From positions 1 to 42,671 of the forward strand of contig QCUJ01000011.1 in assembly GCA_003210795.1 (NCBI GenBank): a stretch of DNA of 42,671 nt, written 5' to 3'. The notes beneath the pieces are model-generated. The model worked only from the letters and a program-made list of their open reading frames with translations. It was not told the DNA's origin and made no database searches. The DNA is from Synechococcus sp. AG-679-B05 (GTDB taxonomy: Bacteria > Cyanobacteriota > Cyanobacteriia > PCC-6307 > Cyanobiaceae). The position numbers and the translations under genes are program-made. Positions 21,632 through 30,090 of the stretch are shown piece after piece (position 1 is the stretch's first letter; each line of letters begins with the position of its first letter).

Positions 21632-22837
21632 GTGCCTGAGAATAATTTAGAAGCGAATAACGCCTTGATCGATGTGACCTCATCTAGTGAGAGTCTCTCA
21701 TTAAAAGAAAAGGCTGGAGATGCTGCAAATAAGTGGGTAGCAAAAAATAGATCTTTGGTTTTAAGGCAAACTCCATTATGGGCACAGTCTTTAGCCTTAA
21801 TCCTCATAGTTTTGGGATCAGGTTCAATTCTTGCAGGTATCTTCTTCAGAATAGACGAAGTGGTTACAGCATCTGGTCAACTTAAGTCAATTGGCGGAAC
21901 AGTTGCCGTTAAAACACCTGCTGGTGGAAGGATTTCTAGTATTTATTTTAAAGATGGTGATTTTGTCAAAAAAGGTGATTTATTGTTAGTATATGACACG
22001 AGGCAGATTCTTGAAGAAAGAAAAACTCTTTCAAGTCTAATAAACCTAGAAACAGAAAAGCGAAAGAACGATCTTTTGAGTATTGAAAGCAATAAGCTAA
22101 GCTTAAATACTCAATTAATAGTAGCAAATAAGCAGCTTTCTACTAAATTAGAAATATTCAAGGATTTGGAAGATCTTGTAAAAGTAGGTGGCTTGCAGCG
22201 GATACAGTTTTTACAATTAAAAGATGAGATTTTTGCCATTGAGAATAGAATTACTGACATCAAAGAGAGGATAGTACGCGCCGAAATTCAATCATCTAAC
22301 GTAAAAGTAAATTCACGCAGGACAATAGATCAACTCAAAAATAATTTAAGTCAAGCAAATTTTAGATTAAGTTACCAAAATGTTGTTGCACCTGCCGATG
22401 GAATTATCTTTGATTCTCAGGCAACTTCTGAAGGCGTTCTAGAACCAGGGGAAAGAATATTGTCTATAGTTCCGCAGGGTGGATTTTATGCGGAAGTTTT
22501 TGTTACCAATAAGGACATAGGCTATATAACTATTGGTCAAGAAGCAGATGTACGCGTTGATGCTTTTCCTTTTACTAGATATGGTGAGTTGAACGGAAAA
22601 ATCTCTCATATAGGAGCTGAAGCTCTTCCACCAACTCAGATAGCTCCTAATTATCGATTTCCAATCAGAATTAAATTGGACGAATCCCAGTTAGTTTCAA
22701 AAGATTTAATCATCCCTTTGAAGTCTGGGATGTCTATTACCTCTAATCTAAAGTTGCGCGATAAACCTTTGATTAGTCTCATAAGTGATGTATTTATTGG
22801 TCAAGCTGATAGCATGAAGAGCCTACGTCAACAGTGA
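21632..22837 (+). CDS. HlyD-family membrane fusion protein of a type I secretion system
   Basis: Periplasmic adaptor linking an inner-membrane ABC exporter to an outer-membrane channel. The 401-aa product has a cytoplasmic N-terminus of ~48 residues and one membrane helix (about 50-72, ending GSGSILAGIFF). Two half lipoyl-like motifs (about 90-122, VKTPAGGRISSIYFKDGD; and about 248-290, VVAPADGIIFDSQ) flank a long coiled coil. A beta-barrel and a C-terminal strand region follow. The start is a GTG at 21632 with no clear ribosome-binding site; the next gene begins 6 bp after its stop. No TolC-like outer-membrane gene is present in the window, so the channel must be encoded elsewhere. Confidence 0.9.
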   Translation: MPENNLEANNALIDVTSSSESLSLKEKAGDAANKWVAKNRSLVLRQTPLWAQSLALILIVLGSGSILAGIFFRIDEVVTASGQLKSIGGTVAVKTPAGGRISSIYFKDGDFVKKGDLLLVYDTRQILEERKTLSSLINLETEKRKNDLLSIESNKLSLNTQLIVANKQLSTKLEIFKDLEDLVKVGGLQRIQFLQLKDEIFAIENRITDIKERIVRAEIQSSNVKVNSRRTIDQLKNNLSQANFRLSYQNVVAPADGIIFDSQATSEGVLEPGERILSIVPQGGFYAEVFVTNKDIGYITIGQEADVRVDAFPFTRYGELNGKISHIGAEALPPTQIAPNYRFPIRIKLDESQLVSKDLIIPLKSGMSITSNLKLRDKPLISLISDVFIGQADSMKSLRQQ

Positions 22838-22843
22838 TCTTTA

Positions 22844-23620
22844 ATGTCTTCTGATCTATCAAGAGTTTTTCTAAAATCTGATATTTTAGAATGGTGTACT
22901 ATTGAAAGAAAAGAACGTTTAAGGCTTGACTGTAAATCTATTTTTGAACTCGCATATTGGATCCCTGTGGATAAGTTAAGTGTAATTCGTGCTTGGGTTA
23001 AAAAAGAAAAAGTAAAACAAATTAGTGCTGAGGATTCTTTTAATGTGCAAAATTTTGAAGATGCTCAGTATAATGCAGCCCTTAATAAAAGAGATAATCT
23101 ATTCGGCGATTTGTCATCTTTTCTCCCTTCGAGAGAAGATCAAGATTTGCGCTTGTTGTCGGATTTAATTCTTCAAGATTGGGCTCAACGCGAATGGGGT
23201 CATAAAATCGAATCTCTTTATTTGGATAGAAAAAAATACCTTGATAAGGTCTCTTGTGGTCTCTTGAGAGTTAAGGACAAATATTTGGCCACAGAGATTT
23301 ACCATAGGATAAAATCAGACAATATTTCCTTTGAAGAGCTTTCTTGGCAATTTGGGCAAGGACCTGAAAGAAAATTTGGTGGAATATATAATAATGTATT
23401 GGCTGAAAGTCTGCCTCAAGGTATGCTTCCGCTGCTAGCAAAATTAAAAATAGGAGAGGTTGTCAAGCCTCATGTTTTGGGAAAATGGTTTGTTATTGTT
23501 CAACTAAAGGAATTGGTTCCAGCTAAATTTAACGAAGATACTAGTAATTATATTATGTCTACGGAGATAAATGCTTGGATTGACTGTGTAGCCAAGGAGC
23601 TCTCGACTAGTTTAGAATAA
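22844..23620 (+). CDS. Parvulin-like (PpiC) peptidyl-prolyl isomerase domain protein in the exporter operon
   Basis: The 258-aa protein has a helical N-terminal part (1-~130) and a C-terminal region resembling a parvulin rotamase. It contains ISFEELSWQFGQGPERKFGG, then a LPQGMLPLLAKLKIGEVVKPH block and a WFVIVQLKEL strand. There is no signal peptide or membrane helix, so it is predicted to be cytoplasmic, unlike most parvulins, which act in the periplasm. It lies between the HlyD gene (6 bp) and the ABC gene (2 bp) and is surely co-transcribed. It may hold the substrate unfolded or assist exporter docking. Several conserved parvulin catalytic positions cannot be confirmed by eye, so enzymatic activity is uncertain. 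Confidence 0.75.
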   Translation: MSSDLSRVFLKSDILEWCTIERKERLRLDCKSIFELAYWIPVDKLSVIRAWVKKEKVKQISAEDSFNVQNFEDAQYNAALNKRDNLFGDLSSFLPSREDQDLRLLSDLILQDWAQREWGHKIESLYLDRKKYLDKVSCGLLRVKDKYLATEIYHRIKSDNISFEELSWQFGQGPERKFGGIYNNVLAESLPQGMLPLLAKLKIGEVVKPHVLGKWFVIVQLKELVPAKFNEDTSNYIMSTEINAWIDCVAKELSTSLE

Positions 23621-23622
23621 GG

Positions 23623-26589
23623 TTGTCTAGCTATTTGGCTTTGAGCACTTCCTCTGCATATTTTAAGAATCTTCATCAACAGCCTCCATTTTCTTATTTA
23701 CCAGGAAATATTCTGCAAGAGTGGCTTGATAATTCCAAATTGATAAAGGTTAATCCGGGCGAAACAATTGTTTCGCCTAAGCAGTTGCAAGATCGTATTT
23801 ATTTAGTAGTAAAGGGATTAGTTCGTTTTTTGCTTGTTGATGACAATGGAGATGTCCAGACTGTTTCTAAAAGAGGATCAGGTCAATTAATTGGTTGGGT
23901 TTCTTTGCTTAGGGCTGAACCATGCGAATGGATTACTGCCTCTCATGAATCCCTAGTTTTGGCTATGCCAGCAAAAATTTTTTTAGAACAATATCATTCT
24001 TGTGATAATTTTACTGAATGGTTTTCTAACCTTGGCCAGCCCCAAGAAAGCTATATGGTTGTTAATGCTGCCTTGAATCAGCTCACTAAACGTCCAAAAG
24101 ATTGGCGTAAAAAGATAAATTCATTAGTAGAAAGCTCTTGCGTCTTTTCTGTGAAAAGTGGCGACTTATTTTCTCCTCCAAAAGGAAACCAATATCGGGA
24201 TTATTCTTGGTATGTCAGTTCAGCTTGTGTAGAAAATACTGCTGTAGGCGAAATGATCCATGACGGGCAAATGCTTACAGTCACACAATCATGCAATCTT
24301 CCAATCAGGATTATTGGTTTTGAATCTTGGAATAAATCTTTTGAAGAGTCATTGTCTCTACCTAGTGCTACAGATCTTGGTGCACTTCCAGCAGTTTCGT
24401 TGGAAGAATTGGGAATTAAAGAGGAAGATACTAGAGATATTTCAGAGGTTTTCCCGTCTATTCGGGGAAAAGGCGCTTTACAAGAGGCCTTGGCTGTATG
24501 TGAAATGATATCACTCTATTTTAAAGTACCTTTTCGGTATGATCTTTTAAAAAAGGCATTAGAAGGCCAGTTTAGACGGGATAAGACTTTATCTTTAGAG
24601 TTGATAGGTGCTCTAACTGAAGGTCTAGGATTAAAAACTCAATTAGGCTCTGTAAATAAAAACTATATTTCAAGTATTGAATGCCCAGCATTGATGATGC
24701 ATGAAGGCACACCTATCGTTTTATTTGAAACTAAGCCTGACAAAATTGTATATGCAGATCCGCGTAATGGACTAAAAGAAACCAGAACTGAAGAATTTAA
24801 ATATGAATTACCTGATGAGATTAAGTTTGCTCTACCTCGTAGGATTACAAGCACTCCTACGAGCAGATTTGGATGGTCGTGGTTTACACCTCTTTTGCGA
24901 AAGTACAGGAGGTCTTTAATATTAGTATTTGCCGCCTCTTTGCTTGCTCAACTATTTGGCTTGGCGATACCTCTATTGATTCAACAAATTATTGATAAGG
25001 TACTTTCGCAGGGAAATTTAAGTAGTCTTAATGTTATCGGTGCGGTAATGATAACTTTGGCTGTTTTCCAAGGTGCACTTCTTGCTCTTCGTACATATAT
25101 CTTTGTCGATACAACTGATCGTATGGATTTAACTCTTGGAAGTGCGGTGATTGACAGATTATTGTCACTTCCTTTAAGCTTTTTTGAAAAAAGACCAGTT
25201 GGAGAATTAAGCCAAAGATTGGGTGAATTAAATTCAATTCGTTCATTTTTGACAGGAACAGCGCTGGTAAGTGTCCTGAATATTATATTCGCAATGTTAT
25301 ATTTAGTAGTTATGTTGTTATATTCTCCCGTTCTTACGGCTGTAGCTCTTAGTACATTTCCTATCTATGCTTTATTAGTATTTGGTGTTGCGCCTCTATT
25401 CCGATATCTTATAAGACAGCGAGCTGTGGCTCAAGCACGCACACAAAGTCATTTAATTGAAATTCTTGGTGGTATTCAAACAGTTAAAGCACAGCATTTT
25501 GAATTGACAGCTAGATGGAAGTGGCAAGATCGGTATAGAGATTTTGTCACTGAAGGGTTTAAGGCAGTTGTTCTCGGTACCGCATCGGGGACCGTTGGTT
25601 CTATTCTAAATCAAATAAGTAGTCTGTTAGTGTTGTGGTTTGGTATGTATTTAGTTCTGCAAGGTGAATTGACGCTTGGCATGCTGATTGCATTCAGGAT
25701 AATAAGTGGAAATGTAACTGGACCTTTAATGCAGCTATCAGGTTTATATCAAGGTTTTCAAAAAATTCAAGTCTCAATGGAGAGATTATCAGATATTCTT
25801 GATCAAAATCCTGAATTAAATACGTCCCAATCTGCTAGCCAAATAGCTATGCCGGTTTTGGAAGGTGCTGTTCGGTTTGAGGATGTAAGTTTTAGATTCG
25901 GTAATGAAGGGCCCAATCAACTTAATAGGATTTGCGTTGACATCGCTCCAGGTAATTTTGTAGCGATTGTAGGCCAGAGTGGCAGTGGCAAGAGCACTCT
26001 GATGAAGCTTTTACCAAGACTATATCAACCTGATACTGGTCGTATATATGTTGATAATTACGATATTTCTAAGGTTGAACTTTCAAGTCTGAGGAGGCAA
26101 ATAGGTATTGTCCCCCAGGATTCGCTTTTGTTTGAAGGAACAGTTGCTGAAAATATTGCCTTAAATGATCCTCAAGCTAGCACTGAGTCCATAATTGAAG
26201 CGGCCAAATTGGCTTGTGCTCATGACTTTATTATGAGTTTAAGCGATGGATATGCAACGCAATTATCAGAGAGAGGGAGCAATTTGAGTGGTGGGCAAAG
26301 GCAGCGTATTGCAATAGCTAGAACTATTCTATCCAACCCTCAATTGCTCGTTATGGATGAAGCTACGAGTGCTCTAGATTTTGCCACTGAAAGAGAATTA
26401 TGTCTTAACTTGCAGTTATGGTCTGAAGGCAGAACGGTATTTTTCATAACTCATCGAATAAGTTCGATTAAAAATTCGGATCTTATTTTAGTTATGCATG
26501 ATGGGTACTTAGAGGAACAAGGTCGTCACGATGAGCTTCTTGCTTCAGGCAAAAGATATTCAGCCCTTTTCCAGCAACAGAATGATTGA
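23623..26589 (+). CDS. Type I secretion ABC exporter with cNMP-binding-like and C39-like N-terminal domains
   Basis: Fused permease/ATPase of 988 aa. Residues ~35-135 fold like a cyclic-nucleotide-binding domain (NPGETIVSPKQLQDRIYLVVKG), but the phosphate-cassette GE...R is not conserved. Residues ~281-400 resemble the C39 peptidase-like domain but lack the catalytic DCG cysteine motif, as in RTX-type exporters. Six membrane helices span ~430-700. The ATPase has Walker A GQSGSGKST (784-792), signature LSGGQRQRI (888-896) and Walker B LLVMDEATSALD (908-919). The start is a TTG at 23623, 2 bp after the parvulin stop. A processing leader peptidase is unlikely, so the substrate is expected to carry an uncleaved C-terminal signal. 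The beta-roll protein encoded downstream fits. Confidence 0.92.
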   Translation: MSSYLALSTSSAYFKNLHQQPPFSYLPGNILQEWLDNSKLIKVNPGETIVSPKQLQDRIYLVVKGLVRFLLVDDNGDVQTVSKRGSGQLIGWVSLLRAEPCEWITASHESLVLAMPAKIFLEQYHSCDNFTEWFSNLGQPQESYMVVNAALNQLTKRPKDWRKKINSLVESSCVFSVKSGDLFSPPKGNQYRDYSWYVSSACVENTAVGEMIHDGQMLTVTQSCNLPIRIIGFESWNKSFEESLSLPSATDLGALPAVSLEELGIKEEDTRDISEVFPSIRGKGALQEALAVCEMISLYFKVPFRYDLLKKALEGQFRRDKTLSLELIGALTEGLGLKTQLGSVNKNYISSIECPALMMHEGTPIVLFETKPDKIVYADPRNGLKETRTEEFKYELPDEIKFALPRRITSTPTSRFGWSWFTPLLRKYRRSLILVFAASLLAQLFGLAIPLLIQQIIDKVLSQGNLSSLNVIGAVMITLAVFQGALLALRTYIFVDTTDRMDLTLGSAVIDRLLSLPLSFFEKRPVGELSQRLGELNSIRSFLTGTALVSVLNIIFAMLYLVVMLLYSPVLTAVALSTFPIYALLVFGVAPLFRYLIRQRAVAQARTQSHLIEILGGIQTVKAQHFELTARWKWQDRYRDFVTEGFKAVVLGTASGTVGSILNQISSLLVLWFGMYLVLQGELTLGMLIAFRIISGNVTGPLMQLSGLYQGFQKIQVSMERLSDILDQNPELNTSQSASQIAMPVLEGAVRFEDVSFRFGNEGPNQLNRICVDIAPGNFVAIVGQSGSGKSTLMKLLPRLYQPDTGRIYVDNYDISKVELSSLRRQIGIVPQDSLLFEGTVAENIALNDPQASTESIIEAAKLACAHDFIMSLSDGYATQLSERGSNLSGGQRQRIAIARTILSNPQLLVMDEATSALDFATERELCLNLQLWSEGRTVFFITHRISSIKNSDLILVMHDGYLEEQGRHDELLASGKRYSALFQQQND

Positions 26590-27173
26590 AGCTTTTTGCA
26601 ATTGTTTGATTAGTATTTAAAACAAGATTATGCCTGTATCTATGTATTTTATGGATGTGTATTGTGAAAATGGTATGTGTATAGTTGTTGACGAACAAAA
26701 ATGCATAGGTTTTCTCATGCAATCACTTGCTATTTGTGTCTAAAATTTTAATCCTAGAATAATAGATTATTTATTTATTATCTCATAACCTTCTGTCCTA
26801 GGAGTAGTATTCTTGATCAATATACTGTTTGGTATTGCTATTTTATTTCAGGTGACTCTTTGCCCTAATTTTTCTTTAGGCTGATCTAAGCCAAGAATGA
26901 GATTGTCTATCAATAGTGAACTATGTACGTTTTTAATGTTATACTTTAGAGCGTAATGATTTTACCCCACTTTCTTTATTATTAATAATCGTTTAGATGC
27001 TATATTTTAGCTTGATTATATTAAGCGAAGCTAGCTCGCAAGTCTTTGACTCCTAGAATGGTAACTTAAGCTTCTTTAACTCCACGCCTGATTATATTAA
27101 ATCTTGTCGAGATAATCGCTGCGCTTATATGGAGTCAGTCTCTATAACTATGCAACAAAATCCTTATGAAGAA
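26590..27173. other. AT-rich intergenic region without a recognisable gene
   Basis: About 580 bp between the exporter operon and the terminator repeats, with opposing genes on either side. No open frame of convincing composition was found. The motif TGATTATATTAA occurs twice (27013-27024 and 27089-27100). It may hold degraded remnants of a lost gene; nothing further can be supported. Confidence 0.5.
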
Positions 27174-27240
27174 GGGCCGGTATCCGATGAGAATTTACTT
27201 AGGGAATATTTGAAAAGGCAATGACTCAATGTAAATAGTC

Positions 27241-27265
27241 AAAAAAAAGCCCTCGTTAAGAGGGC
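27241..27265 (-). terminator. Intrinsic terminator, distal copy
   Basis: Read leftward: GCCCTC, loop TTAAC, GAGGGC, then eight T. It is the second of two tandem terminators behind the beta-roll gene and part of repeat unit 1. Confidence 0.85.
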
Positions 27266-27328
27266 CAGTATTTGATAGGAACTTAATCGGACAACATTGG
27301 AGAAGGTAATAACTCAATGTAAATAGTC

Positions 27329-27354
27329 AAAAAAAAAGCCCTCGTTAAGAGGGC
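27329..27354 (-). terminator. Intrinsic terminator of the beta-roll protein gene
   Basis: Read leftward: GCCCTC (27354-27349), loop TTAAC, GAGGGC (27343-27338), then nine T (27337-27329). It lies 22 bp after the stop of the beta-roll gene; a textbook Rho-independent terminator. Confidence 0.9.
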
Positions 27355-27375
27355 CAGTATTTGATAGGAACTTAA

Positions 27376-28791
27376 TCAAACAATACCGGAGAAGGTAACG
27401 ACTGCGGTGTTGTTGGTAGCAACAATGGTTCCACCACTGATGTTCGAGAGAGAGATGACCGAATCGTCTGCGGTGCCAGCAGTGCCACCTTGGACGAAGA
27501 GGTAGTTTTTACCACCCTTGGTTTCGAACAGGACAACTTCGTTAGCACCATCGTTCAGAGTCAGACTGTCAACGGTGCCAGCCATTGCAGTAACGCTGGA
27601 AACGTTGGAAGTTCCAGAGAAGGTAGCTACACCGGCAGCAATGTTTCCACTGAAGGTGGTACTACCAAGGATGCCGATAGCTGATGCCTCGGTTACGACA
27701 GCAGCACTAAGGTCGACTCCGTAATCGAAGTCCATAGTCATGGTACCGGTGGTCTCGGTACCATTCAGATCGATGACGTCCAATGTAGTGAGATTGGACT
27801 CACTGAACGCACTCACTTGGAATACACCAAGCTTGGCACCTGAAGTGTCTAGGGATGCAGCCGCAGAGAATGTAATGGAGTCTGCACCGGCGCCACCATC
27901 AATGAAGTTCTTGGAACCATCGTTATGGTCTCCAAGCAGAAGGTGAATGCTGTCGTTACCAGAGCCACCAAAAGTATGGGCGCTGTTAGCGATCGACGCT
28001 TCAGTCAGTTGGATGGTGTCGTTGCCAGAACCACCACCAATCGAGGTGCCGCCTTCGAATCCAGATATGACAATGGAGTCGTTACCAGCGTTACCCCTAA
28101 ACAGAAGTGCGGAACCACCGTCACCACTGAAAGTCAGTATGTCAGCACCACCACCACCTTTAACAGTGGTAGATGACTGAACACCGTTCAAGGTGATTTT
28201 ATCCGCATCAGCGTCAACACCATTAACGCCGTCGCCCTGGAAAAGAGCAGCTGACAGGTTTGAGACGGTCAGAGTAATGGTGTCCTTTCCTGCGCCACCG
28301 GTGATAGATGCAGCAGTACCGAGAGCGACGGTAGAGGCTGAGACTTTGTCATTACCTTTGCCAAGACCAAGCTCAGTAAGGGTGCCGTCGCTGAAGACAA
28401 TCTCGTCATTACCACCGCCGAGCTTGGCGGCTACGAGTGTGCCGCCACTGAAGACGACGCGGTCAGCGTCATCCTGAGTCTTAATTAAGCCGATCGTTGA
28501 GCCGGTCACCAGAATGGTGTCAGCGCCTGCACCACCGAGGATGGAGTGGTTTCCAGCGCTGAAGGCACCGAGGCTGGAAATGGTGACAGAGTCTGCACCG
28601 GCTTGACCATCAACAATGATGCCAAGTGCGCTTGCGTTAGTAGCTGCGCCCTCAAGCAAGTTAATTGTGTCGTTGCCTGCACCACCATTGATGGTGGAAG
28701 CTTTTGCAGCAGCGGACTGGAGAAAGATACTGTCCGCTGCCGTCGAAGCAGTTGTGACGATACCTGTATCGTCTACGAAAAAGGTTGCCAC
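27376..28791 (-). CDS. Acidic Gly/Asp-rich beta-roll (RTX-like) protein, putative type I secretion substrate / surface-layer protein
   Basis: The 471-aa protein has no cysteine, few basic residues and about ten RTX-like turns such as GGAGNDTI (36-43), GGAGADTI (86-93), GGAGKDTI (165-172), GGSGNDTI (253-260 region) and GGAGADSI (299-306), spaced roughly 20-50 residues apart. These predict a calcium-binding beta-roll. The last ~150 residues are Thr/Ser/Val-rich beta sequence ending in a hydrophobic VVTFSGIV, as for uncleaved C-terminal type I signals. There is no N-terminal signal peptide. The start is GTG at 28791; no in-frame ATG exists upstream. A near-consensus promoter lies 31 bp upstream and two tandem terminators lie downstream. 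GC content is near 50 %, far above its neighbours. The exporter operon is convergent next door. It could be an S-layer-like protein or an adhesin; the role is inferred. Confidence 0.85.
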   Translation of the reverse strand: MATFFVDDTGIVTTASTAADSIFLQSAAAKASTINGGAGNDTINLLEGAATNASALGIIVDGQAGADSVTISSLGAFSAGNHSILGGAGADTILVTGSTIGLIKTQDDADRVVFSGGTLVAAKLGGGNDEIVFSDGTLTELGLGKGNDKVSASTVALGTAASITGGAGKDTITLTVSNLSAALFQGDGVNGVDADADKITLNGVQSSTTVKGGGGADILTFSGDGGSALLFRGNAGNDSIVISGFEGGTSIGGGSGNDTIQLTEASIANSAHTFGGSGNDSIHLLLGDHNDGSKNFIDGGAGADSITFSAAASLDTSGAKLGVFQVSAFSESNLTTLDVIDLNGTETTGTMTMDFDYGVDLSAAVVTEASAIGILGSTTFSGNIAAGVATFSGTSNVSSVTAMAGTVDSLTLNDGANEVVLFETKGGKNYLFVQGGTAGTADDSVISLSNISGGTIVATNNTAVVTFSGIV

Positions 28792-28821
28792 GGAGAGAGA
28801 ATCATGAGGCAGAACGTTGGC

Positions 28822-28850
28822 ATATTAAGTGATTCTCCCTAAACTGTCAA
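28822..28850 (-). promoter_or_regulatory. Near-consensus sigma-70 promoter for the beta-roll gene
   Basis: Read leftward: TTGACA (28850-28845), exactly 17 nt, then TAATAT (28827-28822). Transcription would start near 28815, leaving a ~25-nt leader with no Shine-Dalgarno sequence before the GTG at 28791. It is the best promoter match noticed in the window. Confidence 0.75.
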
Positions 28851-28861
28851 ATATTTGTTGA

Positions 28862-30037
28862 CTATTCAAGACCCATCATTGTCAGCCAGCAGAGCATGGA
28901 ATGTTTGATACCGTATTTTTCTAATTCAGTTGTTCTATCATAGCAATCTCCTCTAGACGATGATTTTAGTTTTTCCAATGTGTGGTAGACAATTTGTTTA
29001 GTGTCTCTGTGGTCCACGAAAGTGATTCCATTTAATCCAGAGCAAAACTCTCGTGTTGCTGCAACATCTGAGACAATCAGATTAGAGCCACATGCCAATG
29101 CTTCTACCATGCTCCAGCTAGTTACAAATGGGTGAGTGAAATATAAGTGGCACCAGCTCGATTGTAGCCATTGAAGATATTCCTTCGCATTCATATACCC
29201 TTTCCAAGTAACTTTATTGTTCAAATCACGTTTTTCTAAAAAGTCGTTAGCCCATTTCTTCCAGTTTTTGAAATGTTCTGGAGGATTTCCGTAAAAGGAT
29301 TTACTGTTTCCAGCAATCTCAATGTCTACATCATATCTACTGATAATATCAGGTATCGATCTAATTAGGCTTGGAAATCCTCTAAAGGGATCCATTCCGC
29401 GAGTACCGTAAGTAAGTTTTGGCTTGTCAGGCTTCATCGATAAATTTGGCTTAAAATAATCGAAATCAATTCCGTCAAAAATTACGTCACAATTATTTTT
29501 AAAAGTTAAGGGTAACTGTGACTTTTGCCACTGTGTTGGCGATACGATTTTATCTGCGGATGCTAACTCTAGGGCTACCAACGTATTCCTTTCCCAATTC
29601 TTTTTTATTGAGTTGATATTAATACCTATTTCAGGGTCATTCTCGCCATAACTAAAAAATTCTGATTGAGGAGAAAACCACCACTCTAGGTAAGATGTAA
29701 ATTTGCACTGAGGCCATATCTCTTTTGTAAAAAGACCGCATCCCCATCCGGAATGACTTATTACATAATCTGGATTCCAACCCTGTTTTTTTAGTTTACT
29801 AAGACCTTCCCTATATTGATTTGAAAGTGCTTTGGTGCGTTCAAGCAAGTTAAAATTTTGAGCTTCAAGTTCGTCGTGACCATATTTTCCCTTCAGAGTC
29901 AACCTGTGAACGCCATTTATCGACTTCCCAAAATGCGTCTGGCACAAAAATACCACTTCGTGACCTGCATTTGCGAGTTCTTTGCTTAGATGCTTAAATT
30001 GACCAGGAAAATTTGGATGCAATAAAAGTACTTTCAT
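28862..30037 (-). CDS. Glycosyltransferase, GT4-like (GT-B fold)
   Basis: The 391-aa protein opens MKVLLLHPNFPGQFKHLSKE, the glycine-poor first Rossmann unit typical of GT4-type enzymes. It has the nucleotide-sugar-binding segment SWSMVEALACGSNLIVSD (307-324), where the Glu-rich motif of GT-B retaining enzymes sits. The acceptor-binding half includes HSGWGCGLFTKE and LEWWFSP (95-123). There is no membrane segment, so it is cytoplasmic. It lies 70 bp upstream of the beta-roll gene on the same strand and diverges from the TPR-glycosyltransferase gene, so glycosylation of the exported protein is a reasonable guess. Donor and acceptor are unknown. Confidence 0.85.
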   Translation of the reverse strand: MKVLLLHPNFPGQFKHLSKELANAGHEVVFLCQTHFGKSINGVHRLTLKGKYGHDELEAQNFNLLERTKALSNQYREGLSKLKKQGWNPDYVISHSGWGCGLFTKEIWPQCKFTSYLEWWFSPQSEFFSYGENDPEIGININSIKKNWERNTLVALELASADKIVSPTQWQKSQLPLTFKNNCDVIFDGIDFDYFKPNLSMKPDKPKLTYGTRGMDPFRGFPSLIRSIPDIISRYDVDIEIAGNSKSFYGNPPEHFKNWKKWANDFLEKRDLNNKVTWKGYMNAKEYLQWLQSSWCHLYFTHPFVTSWSMVEALACGSNLIVSDVAATREFCSGLNGITFVDHRDTKQIVYHTLEKLKSSSRGDCYDRTTELEKYGIKHSMLCWLTMMGLE

Positions 30038-30090
30038 TGCATTTCTTCCGATGTTGTCTTACTATACTACATATATCATACAAGGCCCCA

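Larger units (their letters stand above)
27174..27400 (-). repeat. Tandem ~88-bp repeats: duplicated gene 3' ends plus terminators
   Basis: Unit 1 (27224-27311) and unit 2 (27312-27400) are near-identical: about seven substitutions, all transitions, and one extra A. Each contains the last codons of the beta-roll gene frame and its terminator. A third, decayed unit ends at 27223; its segment 27174-27231 aligns without gaps to 27262-27319 at 42 of 58 positions. Read leftward, the three give IAFSNIP-stop, ITFSNVVR and VTFSGIV-stop, so the coding frame is recognisable in each. Only the rightmost belongs to the intact gene. This looks like remnants of tandem paralogues collapsed by recombination. 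Confidence 0.8.

Noticed and set aside
27129-27224. Rightward 31-codon open frame (starts MESVSITMQQ)
   Set aside because: It has no ribosome-binding site and overlaps the decayed copy of the terminator repeat, whose homology reads in the other direction; most likely a chance frame.
21632-28791. Lanthipeptide/NHLP-type bacteriocin export locus
   Set aside because: The exporter lacks the DCG motif of a leader-cleaving C39 peptidase, and no double-glycine or NHLP leader precursor or LanM-type enzyme was found.
28773-28823. Short leftward frame of 16 codons overlapping the start of the beta-roll gene, first taken for a leader peptide
   Set aside because: Its ATG overlaps the -10 element of the gene's promoter, so it would not be transcribed.
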